A DNA stretch of 64,000 nucleotides from Umbelopsis ramanniana AG (Eukaryota; Mucoromycota; Umbelopsidomycetes; Umbelopsidales; Umbelopsidaceae): positions 162,555 through 226,554 of the forward strand of contig NW_026252124.1 in assembly GCF_025399195.1 (NCBI RefSeq), read 5' to 3'. Positions 45,438 to 58,503 of the stretch are shown piece by piece (within the stretch, counting starts at the first letter, position 1; each line of letters starts with the position of its first letter). The notes below the pieces were generated by a model. The model made no database searches. It was not told the origin of the DNA and was given only the letters and a program-made list of their open reading frames with translations. The position numbers were made by a program, and so were the translations under genes.

Positions 45438-46322
45438 TTAAGCAGTCAAATTGAAAGCCTTATCGAGAGCCTGTTGATGCTCTTCCGAGGGATCCAACAT
45501 AGGTGGAGGACAATATCCAGCAGGCACTCCGCGTTTGCGTAAGACATACTTAAGACTGGGCAGAAAACCAGCACTTTGCATCAAATCGACACTGGGGCGA
45601 ATAACCTCATTCATTATTTTGTTTGCTTCATCCACCTGACCACGCTCTACAAGCTCTAGAACTTGTTTCATCTCTTCGGGATATACTCCAGAAATGATTG
45701 CGGTGATGCCGTTATAACCCTCCTTAGTGAAATTGTTTATAACTGACGTATCATTACCGGTAAGGAATGAGATGTTTTCTGAAACCAATGGCTTAATTTT
45801 GTTAACGTTCTCGGCATCTCCTGCCTCTTTGATGCCAAGTATATTGGGAATACTATTAGCCAGGCGAACAAAAACCTCAGGTTCCAAAGCAAATCCCGTG
45901 CGTCGAGGGTTGTTGTACAGAAAGATTGGTAAGGGAGTTGCAGCGGCCACGTCCTTGATGTAGCATTCAGCATCTCTTTGAGAGATGATACGATAAGGAG
46001 GGAATCCTAGCATGATACCAGTATATTTAGCTTCATATGCGCTTTTAGCTAACTCAATAGCGTCGGCAGTTTTGAAAGTAGCTACTCCAGCGTACAAAGG
46101 ATAATCGGGCCCTGTTGTTTTGCGAACGATCTGATAAAGCTGTTTGCGTTCTGCGATGCTTAGGACGTGTTGTTCACCAGTAGAGCCGCAAACCAAAAGA
46201 CCTGGCGCGAGCTTTGAGTAGTATTCAACCACCCCTGGTACAGCAGCAGCATCAAAAGCGCCACTTTTGGTGAAGGGAGTAACTATCGCAATGGAATAAG
46301 GGAGAAATGCTCTTGCCGACAT
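45438..46322 (-). CDS. DHDPS/NAL-family Schiff-base aldolase
   Basis: Intronless, 294 codons, starting MSARAFLPYSIAIVTPFTKSG. Class I aldolase landmarks: GLLVCGSTGEQHVLS (GxxGE motif), YAGVATFKTADAIELA, IFLYNNPRRTGF (catalytic Tyr) and NILGIKEAGDAENV (Schiff-base Lys), then FLTGNDTSV and GYNGITAIISGVYPE. Family members cleave 2-oxo acids to pyruvate plus an aldehyde (4-hydroxy-2-oxoglutarate aldolase, 2-keto-3-deoxy-galactonate aldolase) or make dihydrodipicolinate. Most fungi make lysine through aminoadipate, so a catabolic aldolase is more likely than DapA. It converges with the alcohol dehydrogenase gene. Confidence 0.88.
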   Translation of the reverse strand: MSARAFLPYSIAIVTPFTKSGAFDAAAVPGVVEYYSKLAPGLLVCGSTGEQHVLSIAERKQLYQIVRKTTGPDYPLYAGVATFKTADAIELAKSAYEAKYTGIMLGFPPYRIISQRDAECYIKDVAAATPLPIFLYNNPRRTGFALEPEVFVRLANSIPNILGIKEAGDAENVNKIKPLVSENISFLTGNDTSVINNFTKEGYNGITAIISGVYPEEMKQVLELVERGQVDEANKIMNEVIRPSVDLMQSAGFLPSLKYVLRKRGVPAGYCPPPMLDPSEEHQQALDKAFNLTA

Positions 46323-46943
46323 TAAGACTTGGAGAGATGAGGGTATGAGATTCGAATGGAGAAGGGCGATAAAGTATTAAGTAGTGGTAGAAATTAGCCA
46401 CTCCCGTAGCGTGAGTCCTTTTTTTATTTTGTGAGTCAGCATTACACTATGATTTGTTGAACTTGTTCCTAGAATAATGGCGGGAACGCCACAGCTAGAA
46501 AGAAAGCCTGTTCCTGAGTCGAACTGATTGAGACTTTTTATTTGATTACTAGCCTTGGAGCAGGTGAGTAATGTGTTCTGAAATCACTTTTGCTTTTTAA
46601 ATATTGTGGATATACCTTTTAATAATACCGCAGCAGCAGAGAAAGTCCCACGGTGGCCCATACCAAATTCTTTGCAGGCACATAACTGAACAATGCCACC
46701 AGAGTACCACCGTCTGTCAAGATGCTTCATGATGACGCTGTCTAACACCAAATACATGACAATGATGTCCGAAGAGTATGCAAAATAATCATGATAATCA
46801 GGTACCATTTTTCACTTCGATTCATTTGCTACGGCTTCTCAAATTTATTCGCTACTTATCACAATGGACTACATCTTCAAAATATACGAGCATACATATA
46901 TATTAGAGTGACCATAAGCCCATTATATCAGCAGGTAAATTTT
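46323..46943. other. Intergenic region
   Basis: Promoter of the aldolase gene and 3' flank of the cysteine-rich membrane protein gene. A 74-codon open frame (46584-46808 minus) has no recognised similarity and is not called. Confidence 0.45.
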
Positions 46944-48194
46944 CTAATTGTTTGAAGCTGATGGAGATGGGCTCCCGTTCGACTTGCGCGGATTGAATTG
47001 CATTGAACCGGGTGTAGCAAGATAAATCATTCCAGATGTATGATAAGCTGAATTAGAGCTCTTTAGAGCTTTCTCATTAAGCTTTTCATCTTCTGCCAGC
47101 TTGGAGAACCGCTGTGCTTGCTCAAAAAATCTGCGGGCCTTCTCGTGCTCTTGCTTTGATTGATAGCGATGGAGGAACCATAAGAGTAATAGAGTAGTGA
47201 CTACGAAAAGAAATATCGATATCGCTAAAACCACCCAAACCCACGCCGATACTTTATGAAAAGAGTCAGCAGCTACACCACAGGTATTGTTTGACTCTAC
47301 ACAGTTATCACTCAAACATTCATTATCCTGGGTACATGATACGCCAACTGCTTTGGCCAGAATACATGTGTGGGACTCAGTGTAATCACAGTATAAGCCT
47401 TGAGTGCAATTATCTCGAATGATAGTCTGAAGTATTTGCTGTCCACTAGAATCATATGAAACGTAATTTGTTCTGTTATAAAATAACGAGTCAGAATATA
47501 TGGGAGAGCATTTTACCATTGATGACAAGTTTCTTACACCTCAGATCCACAAAATCCAGATAGAGGAGCGCCTTTAATGAGGCATGTTGAATTTAAGCAC
47601 ATGGCATAGCTTCCAGAACATTCGTCGTCCCTTTGCTATGTACCAATGTACACAACGATATATCAGTATGAGCGTTGTGTCAGTAGCGATTAATTTTTAT
47701 GATAATGATTACCGGCTCACACTTTGCTCCGTCGGGCAGCAATGGCCGACATTGTGATTGATCATCGGGGCAGTATTGAGCTCTTGTATTGCATCGTTCA
47801 GGAAATGTATGAACCTTCAGGTCCCATCTTTGATAAAAGGTGTTGGAATATTGATACACTTTAAACCAAGAATAAAAGCTGTTTACCCATGTATGTAATC
47901 CGAATTCGAGCAGCCTTTGTACTGGCACCTCCTAGTAGTTGCGTCACAATAGAGATATACATTGTTGCAAAAATCTTCGTACTTCCATGACTGGCTGATT
48001 TTATCATACTTAATGAAACGGACAATATTACATTATGGTTGCTTTTTAGTCTCCCATTACCTGTATATCGGTGTGGGATCACAAGGATCGCCAAAGTTGG
48101 CTCCTTGAGTGGCAGTATAGAAGAAAGAGGTAAGCAGGAAAATTGGGATAAAGTTCCTAATGACTCTTGCTTTTAACAACATATATGCAACCAT
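46944..48194 (-). CDS. Cysteine-rich type I membrane protein
   Basis: The first exon (ATG 48194) encodes a signal peptide (FIPIFLLTSFFYTATQG) followed by ANFGDPCDPTPIY. Later exons add short Cys-rich modules: EDFCNNVYLYCDATTRRCQYKG, CNTRAQYCPDDQSQCRPLLPDGAKC, CSGSYAMCLNSTC, NCTQGLYCDY and CTQDNECLSDNCVE. One transmembrane helix (VWVVLAISIFLFVVTTLLLLW) leads to a cytoplasmic tail with a charged helix (KQEHEKARRFFEQAQRFSKLAEDEKL) and a Ser-rich end. The Cys modules resemble the Dickkopf-type repeats seen in many Mucoromycota surface proteins. Its function is unknown; a receptor or wall sensor is possible. Confidence 0.75.
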
Positions 48195-48505
48195 AATGGG
48201 TTTGTTCAAGGAGTAAAAGTCAAAAGTCAATTCAGTGCCGTCGCTTTAAATGAGATTGCAAGAGCACTCCACTACTGCTCTAGCGTTTCCATTACCCCTA
48301 GCCACCGATGACCCCTGACTCCCTGATATGAAATAGCACTTTTCAACCAATCACTTCTGCACGCACCTACTCAATTCTTGATCATTTAAATGGCCCCAAA
48401 GTTATGTCATGACATCAAAGTCTATTTGATGTATTGTTTTTTAAGGCGCTCAATGAAAAACGGTAGAAATTTTAGCACTCTATGTGGAAGTTTTTCTTTT
48501 ATGAT

Positions 48506-49716
48506 CTAAAGGTATGTACATGTAGTACCGTCCTCAACGACGTCTAAAACCTCGTAGAAACAGTCGAATCCTCCGACTTTCTTAAAAACTGCCATCGCCT
48601 CTTCCGCGATGGTATCGAAATTGTGAGTGGCAAGTGCCAAAATGGTAGGTCCTGCTCCAGAAAGGCAAATGCCCAAAAGACCGTCATATTTTTGTGGGGT
48701 GATGGACGTAAGAACGTCTGGCAGACCAGGAATCTAGTTTGAAGTTGTTATCAGAACAAACCCTACGAGCTCATGTTTCATGTATTATGTAATATCCTTA
48801 CCAAGGTCTTTCTATATGGTTGATGGATCTTATCCTGCATCGCGTTATAGATTAAGTCCGCATCCGGAGGAGATCGGCCAAGAGCAGTAGTTAAAACTGC
48901 TAGTCTTTGCAGGTTGAATACCTTTACAAAAAAATCAGTATCAGCAATTGCGAGGATCATATAGCCTACAGATATTCCAAAAAAAAAATTACTTACAATA
49001 TCTTTGCGTTCGTAGTTGTTTGGCAAAACTGCTCTGGCCTTGGCAGTAGCAACTTCGAACTTTGGTACTATAGCAATTGCTTTAATCTCCTTCGCCCATC
49101 CAAGTCGAACGAAATGTCCAATTCCTCGTGGTGGTTGTGGTGGAGAAGGACCAGTGCCATTCGTGACATTGTCAAATGTCTCGGATACTGGGATGCTAGT
49201 AATTTCTAAGTCTGCGGCATCTAGTTCACGAAGATACGACGCTACAAATCCGCCCATCAGTGCAGCAGCCACATTGTCTGGATGACGTTCTATCATCAAG
49301 CAGTAGTCAAGCATTCGGTCCTTTCCCATATTCAGCTGACCCAAGGCATCACCAAGAGCGACACCAGCAACGACAGCGGCGCCTGAAGATCCTAATCCGC
49401 GACCGAGAGGTATAGGGTTATGTACATGAATCTTCAATGGCTTTGGAAGAGACTTGATGCTATTAGCATGGAGGACATATAGTGCCGTCTTTGTGATCAA
49501 ATTCTTTTCGGGTATGAGTGGAACGTCGTTGGCTCCTTCTCCAGAGTAAGTCATTTCAAAGTCCTTGGTGTTTGGCTGTGACCCGTCAAGGATCTCAACA
49601 TCAAGGGTCAAGTACAGTGATAGTGAGATACCCAATACATCAAAGCCGGGACCAATGTTGGCAGTTGAGCAAGGAGCCTTTATACGGAATTTGCGAGGAG
49701 TGTTGAGATTGGACAT
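48506..49716 (-). CDS. THR1: Homoserine kinase
   Basis: The first ATG is at 49716 (MSNLNTPRKFRIKAPCS). GHMP-kinase motifs in order: IKAPCSTANIGPGFDVLG, the ATP-binding loop PIPLGRGLGSSGAAVVAG (~residue 110), ERHPDNVAAALMGGF, KAIAIVPKFEVATAKAR and the final GICLSGAGPTILALA. Introns interrupt at about 48936-48996 and 48736-48800. The protein ends DVVEDGTTCTYL at 48506. It phosphorylates L-homoserine in threonine biosynthesis. Identification is firm. Confidence 0.96.
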
Positions 49717-50101
49717 TGGTGATGTCAAGTATGAACCGGGAACGAACTTTTTGCTGTGAATCAGAGCTGATCAGAATTGATCAGGAACTAAATTGCAGTC
49801 ACATTTGATGGTTTCAATCTCTGATTCATTTCCAATGAATCTCTCACTCGGGGTTGTAATTTCATGATGAGCTGACACTGAGTAAACCCAACCAAATAGC
49901 CCGTGCATACGCTAACAGAGAAAACATACACCAAGATGTACTCACTTGATTATTATTGTACGGAACACCGTCTCATGAACCAGTAAGAGTTTGATGCAGA
50001 TTCACAAAATAGCCATGTTTTTGTGGTTTATTGAGATTTTGGTTGATAATGTTACAATTAGATATCTAAAAAGTATCATGGAATGTCTAAAGTGGGTTAT
50101 A
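49717..50101. other. Promoter region of homoserine kinase and 3' flank of SLC41 gene
   Basis: A TGATCAGAATTGATCAGGA stretch near 49767 holds two close TGATCAG copies. No gene is seen. Confidence 0.4.
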
Positions 50102-52164
50102 TCACAGGTTATTAGAGAGAGTAGTAGTATCCGCTGCCATATTTGCAAGACCAGCATCTGTTAGCCACGAGAAAGAAACTACAAGTAGTCCTGTGCCAAT
50201 GACATCGATGGTGGCAGTTCTAGAGATAATGAAGGTGAGCTTACAATGATAAAGAGGATAAAGAGTGTGCAGTGCACGAGAATTGAGACTTACAGATAAG
50301 GCAGTACATAATTGTCAGGGTCATAGTTTCGCTTCCAGCAGGCCAATGTCATGTATTTGCCCATTTTCAAAGCCAACCACGTCTGTATGATAACAACTGT
50401 TAACATGAAGAAGCAACAAGGAGATAGAAAGGTCACAACTTACGCAAAGCATTGATACCATAAAGTAACTCAAGAAGAACCAGATAGTAAAATCGAGATG
50501 TCCGAGATTGAGTACCCATATTATCATTAGAAATACCACTTGAACAACGACATTCATGATTAATAGCGTCCATTCAACGCGGTTGTAGTCCTCGACTTTT
50601 CCTACGTGCAAACATGTGCTGATTCTGGAAGCGTATATAGATCCCAAATTACCGGCCAAACCTAAAATTGTGTATATCAGCATATTGTTACGTTGCAGCC
50701 TTACACCACGAATCTGACATACCGTCCAAAATAGGTGTCAACATAGCGAGACCTTTGTACTGCTCAACATAATGCTCGAGAACCAATCCAGACAAACTTT
50801 AAAATCATAAAATGATTAGAATATTGTATGCTATTGATAGGCAGCATGGTCAATATGGGAATATATATCTACCTTGAGATAAACATGGCAGCAATGATTG
50901 GAGTCCAGCCAGACCAGAGGAGATCTTTGACAGATTTGTTTTTCCACACTGCACGGGCAAAAAAAGGAATAGATATCATCATTCCAAGGAAGAGGAAAGT
51001 GCTAAATAGGGTATCTGAAAACCAATGGTTAATAAAAAAGTGCCCATTCAGCATCGTCATAGTTTCTTAAACGCACCTAGACTGGCGAGCAGCGCATGAG
51101 AACATCCCGCTAGAATTACAAGTGTTACAACATCTCCCAGTGAAGATGCCATAGGGCAGGCTATATTGTCTATTAAAAAGAAAGATAGCATTAGCATGTG
51201 CATGCGCACCATTGCAAGACTTAATTAGTACGGATTGTCAGTACCTGGATTTATCCTGAACATTCGACTTATAATAATAAGGGCACACATGAACACACCC
51301 AAAACAAAACTGGACATTGCCGCCGAAAGCATGGAGGAGGATATCATAAGCATGCTCTCCGATATCGTGTTGGCATCGTTAGGATGCGTAATGAGGCCAA
51401 GAATAAAAGAAAACAGACCGGCTATAGAGCCGGCTATCAAAGCTTGCACCTGAAGTAGCGCAAGATTTCCCCAAACCAGCGCATTCCTGGTTGGTTTATA
51501 GTCCAAATCACCAAGGTTCGCCTAGAATTATTAAGGATTAGATTCATCGGTTTAGAACATATACTACACCGAAAATAATGCTTACAGAGGTGGAAAATCG
51601 AGCAGCAAGGTTCATTTCAAGATTACCCTTCAAGTTGAGAAGTACCGGTACCAGGATGAACAGTTCGGACACCTGGGTGAACACACTCCAGTGCTGAAAT
51701 GACGCTTTAGTATGATATATATATCTCTCGTCTTGATATAATTTCGCTTTTGTTACCTGATATATATCCATCAGCCATCCGGCTATAACAAGACCAGCCA
51801 CTGATATGAGTAATGATGGCAGAGCCTAATAGAAAAGCATTGTGACATATTAGCACTGTGCCTGAAACAAGATTGCAACGTCCGGTCTGAGGCTAACCTG
51901 AGCTGCTAATCGCTTCGAATCGCCACCAGTCACATCTTTAGCCTCTTCCCCTGCATCTTCCGGTGTGAATGTATGCGTAAACATCTTGAATGATGAACCT
52001 GACTCTGTGCGGGAATGCCGAGATTGCCGATTGCTGGATGATGTTGGAACCGGTAGATACCCATTGCTATTTAACGGTCCAATCTCTAGATCTTGATTTT
52101 CTTCTATCGTTTCTATAGGGGTTGCCCGAAGCTGAATTGCCTCGGTTCGTTTGGTATTTACCAT
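50102..52164 (-). CDS. SLC41/MgtE-type divalent cation (Mg2+) transporter
   Basis: The start [16 protein letters not shown] opens an acidic, Ser-rich cytoplasmic N-terminus. The SLC41 core follows: [40 protein letters not shown] then [20 protein letters not shown] (the MgtE signature). [15 protein letters not shown] and [15 protein letters not shown] close the first half. A second half repeats the fold: [55 protein letters not shown] and several further helices. About nine short introns are present. Fungal and animal SLC41 proteins carry Mg2+ across the plasma or internal membranes. The inverted two-half architecture is complete. Confidence 0.9.
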
Positions 52165-52745
52165 CTAGAGGAACGAACGTATCCAGCTTCTGGTTAATTG
52201 GATATTCAACTGAAAAATTGTATATGCGGGAGATGAATTCTCGAAAATTCGTGCAACAGCCTTTGTCATATATGGAAAATCTTTGAGTCGCAATTCAAGC
52301 AAAACCAAGGAAAACCCATACTGTGGCCTTTCAAGCTGACCAAATAACATTACACAAAATGATAACGGCAAAATGTGCTTAATCTTGTGGTAAGTGAAAG
52401 ACAGAAAGAAAACTATTAGAGATTGACATGTTGCTATATAGTCATTAGTATTGTTTTCATTGCATTATTACTCAGTCCTCGTAGAACTCAGTCTTGGACC
52501 CGAAGCTAATAGATATGTGAAACTTGCGAGATACGAGCTCGTAGGTTTTATCACTTTTAGTACGTCTCTGTTCAAAAATTCAAATAACTCTTATTAACCC
52601 TCAATAGGTGAAGAGTTGCGCTTTACAAGGTCATCGCTATGCTGCTGCCCGAGTGCTGTTTAAAGTTTGGTAGAAATGCACCAAACGGGTTCTTTAATAT
52701 GGTCTACTTTATACGGTCCATTTCTTTCGTTTATGAATGGAAGAA
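52165..52745. other. Intergenic region
   Basis: Upstream sequence of the SLC41 gene and 3' flank of the Bqt4-like gene. No feature beyond short open frames is seen. Confidence 0.45.
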
Positions 52746-53978
52746 TTACATGGTATACAATTTGTAATAGTATCCGAAAAATGCTATGATAAGAACTATG
52801 AGAACCTCCAGTACTCTCCAGCCACCTGCCTGTGTGTTATGAAAGCCAATTTCGTGTATCTGCTGTTTTATGGTCGCTATCTGGGCGTTCAACTCGTCAA
52901 TATCCTTACTACGATCCATATTTTCCACCGCAGTTTTCTGTAGCATATGCTCAAGCACATCCATTCGTTCATGAAGCAGTACTCCAGCTTTTCCCGGAGA
53001 CAATATATCTATATCCGAACTCTCTGTGCGAGTTACGGGAATTGTTGGTGGAGGAGAGGTTTGTAAATTCTTGTGAGCTAATTCCTGAGCAATTTTAGCA
53101 GCTATTGTCGATGTGTAGACTTGTAAGAGAGAAGAAGTCTGTGCCAAATATTCACGCCTCAGTGGCATGTTACCTAGCATAATGCTATCGGAGAGGACGC
53201 GTGCTTGCTTTAAATCTACATCTGGCCGATCGATATTTTTGACATCACACAATATGCCTTGAAAAGCGTCCCATATCGCTTCATACAAGGTTGCTTGGTC
53301 ATCCGTATTCTCCTGGAGAATATCACTGGCATTTTGCTTGTCTTGACTTTTTACAAATTCTTCATACGCGGTCACTTGCCACAATATTAGACCGTCTTCC
53401 ATTCTATCGCGCATCACTACACCAGGCTGAGCCGTTCTTGCAATTTGAGTTCGAACTTTGCGATTGTTTGGAAGTAGCGTTGCTCGGTAAAATGGTGCAT
53501 CAACGATCGCTCGTGTTGAATAGACCGCGTCGGGTATGCTATCTACTTTCCAGTTATGAATAAGATCCCCTCGCTCAAGTGAATAATGAGAGAAAACTTT
53601 GTCTAACGCCGGATCCAGGAAATGCGTCAGCTTATCTTCTACGGCCAATTTTTGGGCTATCATACGGGCAACCGGGACAGTTACCCACACATCGCGAAAC
53701 GGGAAAAATGATATAGCAAAGTCTGTCTCATAGTCTGTTCGCCGTAGGTCGAACAGGAATAGTCCTTCGGTCACTGTCAAGCCACACGCCCGCCATAACT
53801 GTGCTATGCTAATCCGATGAGCGTGAACTAGTTGATGATCAATAATTCGATAAATAGTATGGTCATTGAATGTGCATGCGAAAGTGGGATACATTGATGC
53901 TTGTTGAAATGAGAACAAATCTTCATCTTTCCTTGTCCAGTCGAACAAAACTTCAAAACGCAACAGTGCGGGAGACAT
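52746..53978 (-). CDS. Tail-anchored APSES/KilA-N-like protein (Bqt4-like)
   Basis: Intronless, 410 codons. Residues ~25-125 look like a KilA-N/APSES fold: TIYRIIDHQLVHAHRISIAQ, LWRACGL, then VWVTVPVARMIAQKLAVEDKL and THFLDPAL. The pattern of the WVxxxxAxxxAxxxxxxDxLxxFL helix is typical. A long helical region follows, with a coiled coil (ERMDVLEHMLQKTAVENMDRSKDIDELNAQIATI). The C-terminus is one hydrophobic helix (VLEVLIVLIIAFFGYYY) with only four residues after it, i.e. a tail anchor. S. pombe Bqt4 has the same order and holds telomeres at the inner nuclear membrane. Homology is judged by pattern only. Confidence 0.55.
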   Translation of the reverse strand: MSPALLRFEVLFDWTRKDEDLFSFQQASMYPTFACTFNDHTIYRIIDHQLVHAHRISIAQLWRACGLTVTEGLFLFDLRRTDYETDFAISFFPFRDVWVTVPVARMIAQKLAVEDKLTHFLDPALDKVFSHYSLERGDLIHNWKVDSIPDAVYSTRAIVDAPFYRATLLPNNRKVRTQIARTAQPGVVMRDRMEDGLILWQVTAYEEFVKSQDKQNASDILQENTDDQATLYEAIWDAFQGILCDVKNIDRPDVDLKQARVLSDSIMLGNMPLRREYLAQTSSLLQVYTSTIAAKIAQELAHKNLQTSPPPTIPVTRTESSDIDILSPGKAGVLLHERMDVLEHMLQKTAVENMDRSKDIDELNAQIATIKQQIHEIGFHNTQAGGWRVLEVLIVLIIAFFGYYYKLYTM

Positions 53979-54339
53979 ACCAAAGGGTTACACTCGGCGT
54001 GCACGCTGAAGTCATAAGCTGTTGTGGCTATAAAATCAAGTTGTTGGGGGGAGGGATTGACAAACATTACCCAAAATATGTGACATTTCTATTATACCTT
54101 CTTCAGTCTGACTGAATATATCTTCTACTCTGTTACTGGATACCATGCTCATTCGAGACCAAATCGTACCATTTTACAAACTTCTACACCTATCAAGTCT
54201 CGCTCAAATGATTTTTATTTCAATACGTAAGCTAAAGAACGGAACAAAGGTTAATCAGATACCGTGTTATGTTAGACATATGAGGAGTTATGGCGTTCAA
54301 CTGAATTGCAGAAGGCAAGACTGCTGATGGCTACTTTCT
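53979..54339. other. Short intergenic region
   Basis: Promoter of the Bqt4-like gene and 3' flank of the GH5 gene. No feature is seen. Confidence 0.4.
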
Positions 54340-56456
<2,117 letters not shown>

Positions 56457-57321
56457 CGTTTTCCTTTTTCTACGAAATTCAAAAAATCGCCTCAAAAAGT
56501 GTCCCTTAAATCAATTTTCAACATGGCGGTGCGAAAATACGGTATTTTGTGCTTCGAAACTTTGCTCTCTAATGGGGTAAAGTCCATAACGAGCAACTCT
56601 CATGGCTCATGGACAGCTGGGAGCTTGGTGTGACCTTCCTGTGAACAAAGAAAATGCAGGAACGTGACCTTGCGCAGGTTGGTGGCGACGTAAATTAATG
56701 AAGACGAACATAGCATGAAAATATAATGTTAGTCATTTCTGTCATTACTTTGCTTTAACGAGAGCTACATTACTCATGTGGTCTCCTTGACCGACAGAAT
56801 AGAATGCAATCACAGCACCTTTTCACTTTTCCAAGGCTTGTGCGGCTCTCCTTGTGAAACATCACAAAACTGGGCAGACGACCAAGGTAGTGCTCGGAAA
56901 ATATAAGAAGCAAATTTGTCGATATCCACGAGGAGCCACCATATTCAATGCCGATGCCCATGCGGTAATGGCTAAAAAAGTAAGAAGCGTGGTAACAATC
57001 TATGGGATATGAAAATTAAAAATTGAAAATACAACACTGAATTCGCTGCAATAATGGCAATGGTGACTTGGCTATAGAACAATGTCTGGTAGCACACTTA
57101 CCAAAGTAGCTCAGTCAAATTTTGTCGCCTTTTTTTAATATCATTTGTCATGCAGTTGTGACGAGATCATATTGTGTTCATGAACAACCATAAAGATGAC
57201 ATAGTTCAACACCTACGCACCAAGTTCACTGAAAACAGACAATACTTGTACTTTTGGATTTACTATCCAACTTTTGGCTTAACTGTAGTACTTTTTATTC
57301 ACAAATAATTATCTAAACCCT
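56457..57321. other. Intergenic region
   Basis: 865 bp between the promoter of the GH5 gene and the 3' end of the PRP38 gene. A 63-codon open frame (56770-56961 minus) has no recognised similarity. Nothing is called. Confidence 0.45.
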
Positions 57322-58503
57322 CTAACGAGATGCAGGGTGGGACTGACGGCTGGGAGGAGAATAGTATCTCCTCTTACGGGAGTCGGATGATCGAGAGCGA
57401 GATCGTGAGCGAGAGGAAGCTGGAGACCTATATCGTCTGCCTCGCTGCCGAGATGACTGTGGTCGTGATGGTGACACAGAACGAGAACGGGATCGAGAAT
57501 ACCGACGTGAACGAGAGGGTGAACGAGAGCTACTTGGTGATCTATATCTACTGGACCTTTTATGAGGGCTTCGGGAGCGAGATCTAGAGCGAGGAGATCG
57601 ATACCTTTGCGCATTACGAGGGGGGGAATCTATGCTGGAACTACGTCTGCGGCGTGGTGGGGACACGGAGCGCTCATCTTCTTGGGAAATGTCAGCCTCA
57701 TCATCGCTCTCTAGCACACTTTTGCGCGGAGGTAAATCTTCTACATCTTCTAAAATATCTCTTTTCGTAATTCGTGGAAGGATAGTATCGCATACTCGCT
57801 CTTCTCTCAATAGTTGATCGATGAATTCATCCATATGTACAATCTCATTACCACCTATGACAATGCTCCGTTAATTATCGATACATGGCTCTTCCTTATA
57901 TGTTGAATATCTTACTTTCTGTTTGGAGTCGTAGCTTCCGATAATCGTTTAACAGCGGCTCCAAATATTGGTATATTTCTTTAGCGCTACCAACAAGTCG
58001 TAGATAGAATGCTCCTAAAGCTCGAAGGTATCTTCTCGAGTTATTTCAACATCATAAGAAAACAAGGGGGTATAAATAGGACACTCACTTGAAGTCTTCG
58101 TTTCGTATGTACTCGATCACAATTTCTTTCTCGGGTTGCAGCTGAAGTAGTTTAAGTGTGAGACAGATGAATTCAGTTGGCTTATAGCTGGTCTGCTGTC
58201 CTCCAATTCCGCGAAGATCAACAGCCTTGTCAAGTACAGTAGCAGCTAAAATGTAACAAATGGATGAGAAGCTGTTTCCTTTTACTTTCTTTTTTAATAA
58301 AGAAGTTTACCTGTTAACGCGAAACAGTGCTCTTTCCAGTATAATGAATCTGTGATTTTTTCTCTCAAGATCTTTTCGATCAGAAATTGAGGATTCGTCC
58401 CGTGAACAGTTGTTGCTTCCGTTACCGTACGGTTCGCTATTCAAAATAAATGTTAAGATCTGGTCTCCTACTGTAACAATTCTTATCATTGTGAGTTACC
58501 CAT
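57322..58503 (-). CDS. PRP38: Pre-mRNA splicing factor Prp38
   Basis: The coding start is only ATG G (58503-58500) before an intron. The next exon continues ANRTVTEATTVHGTNPQF, the conserved Prp38 N-terminus. Then come LIEKILREKI.., LYWKEHCFAL, AVDLRGIGGQQTSYKPTEF, ICLTLKLLQLQPEKEIVIEY, DFKYLRALGAFYLRLVG and MDEFIDQLLREERVCDTILP. An acidic stretch (ESDDEADISQEDE) and a long RS/SR-rich tail (57322-57660) follow. The RS tail resembles the metazoan form and is absent from yeast Prp38. The protein belongs to the B complex of the spliceosome and is needed for U4 release. There are at least four introns. Confidence 0.94.
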
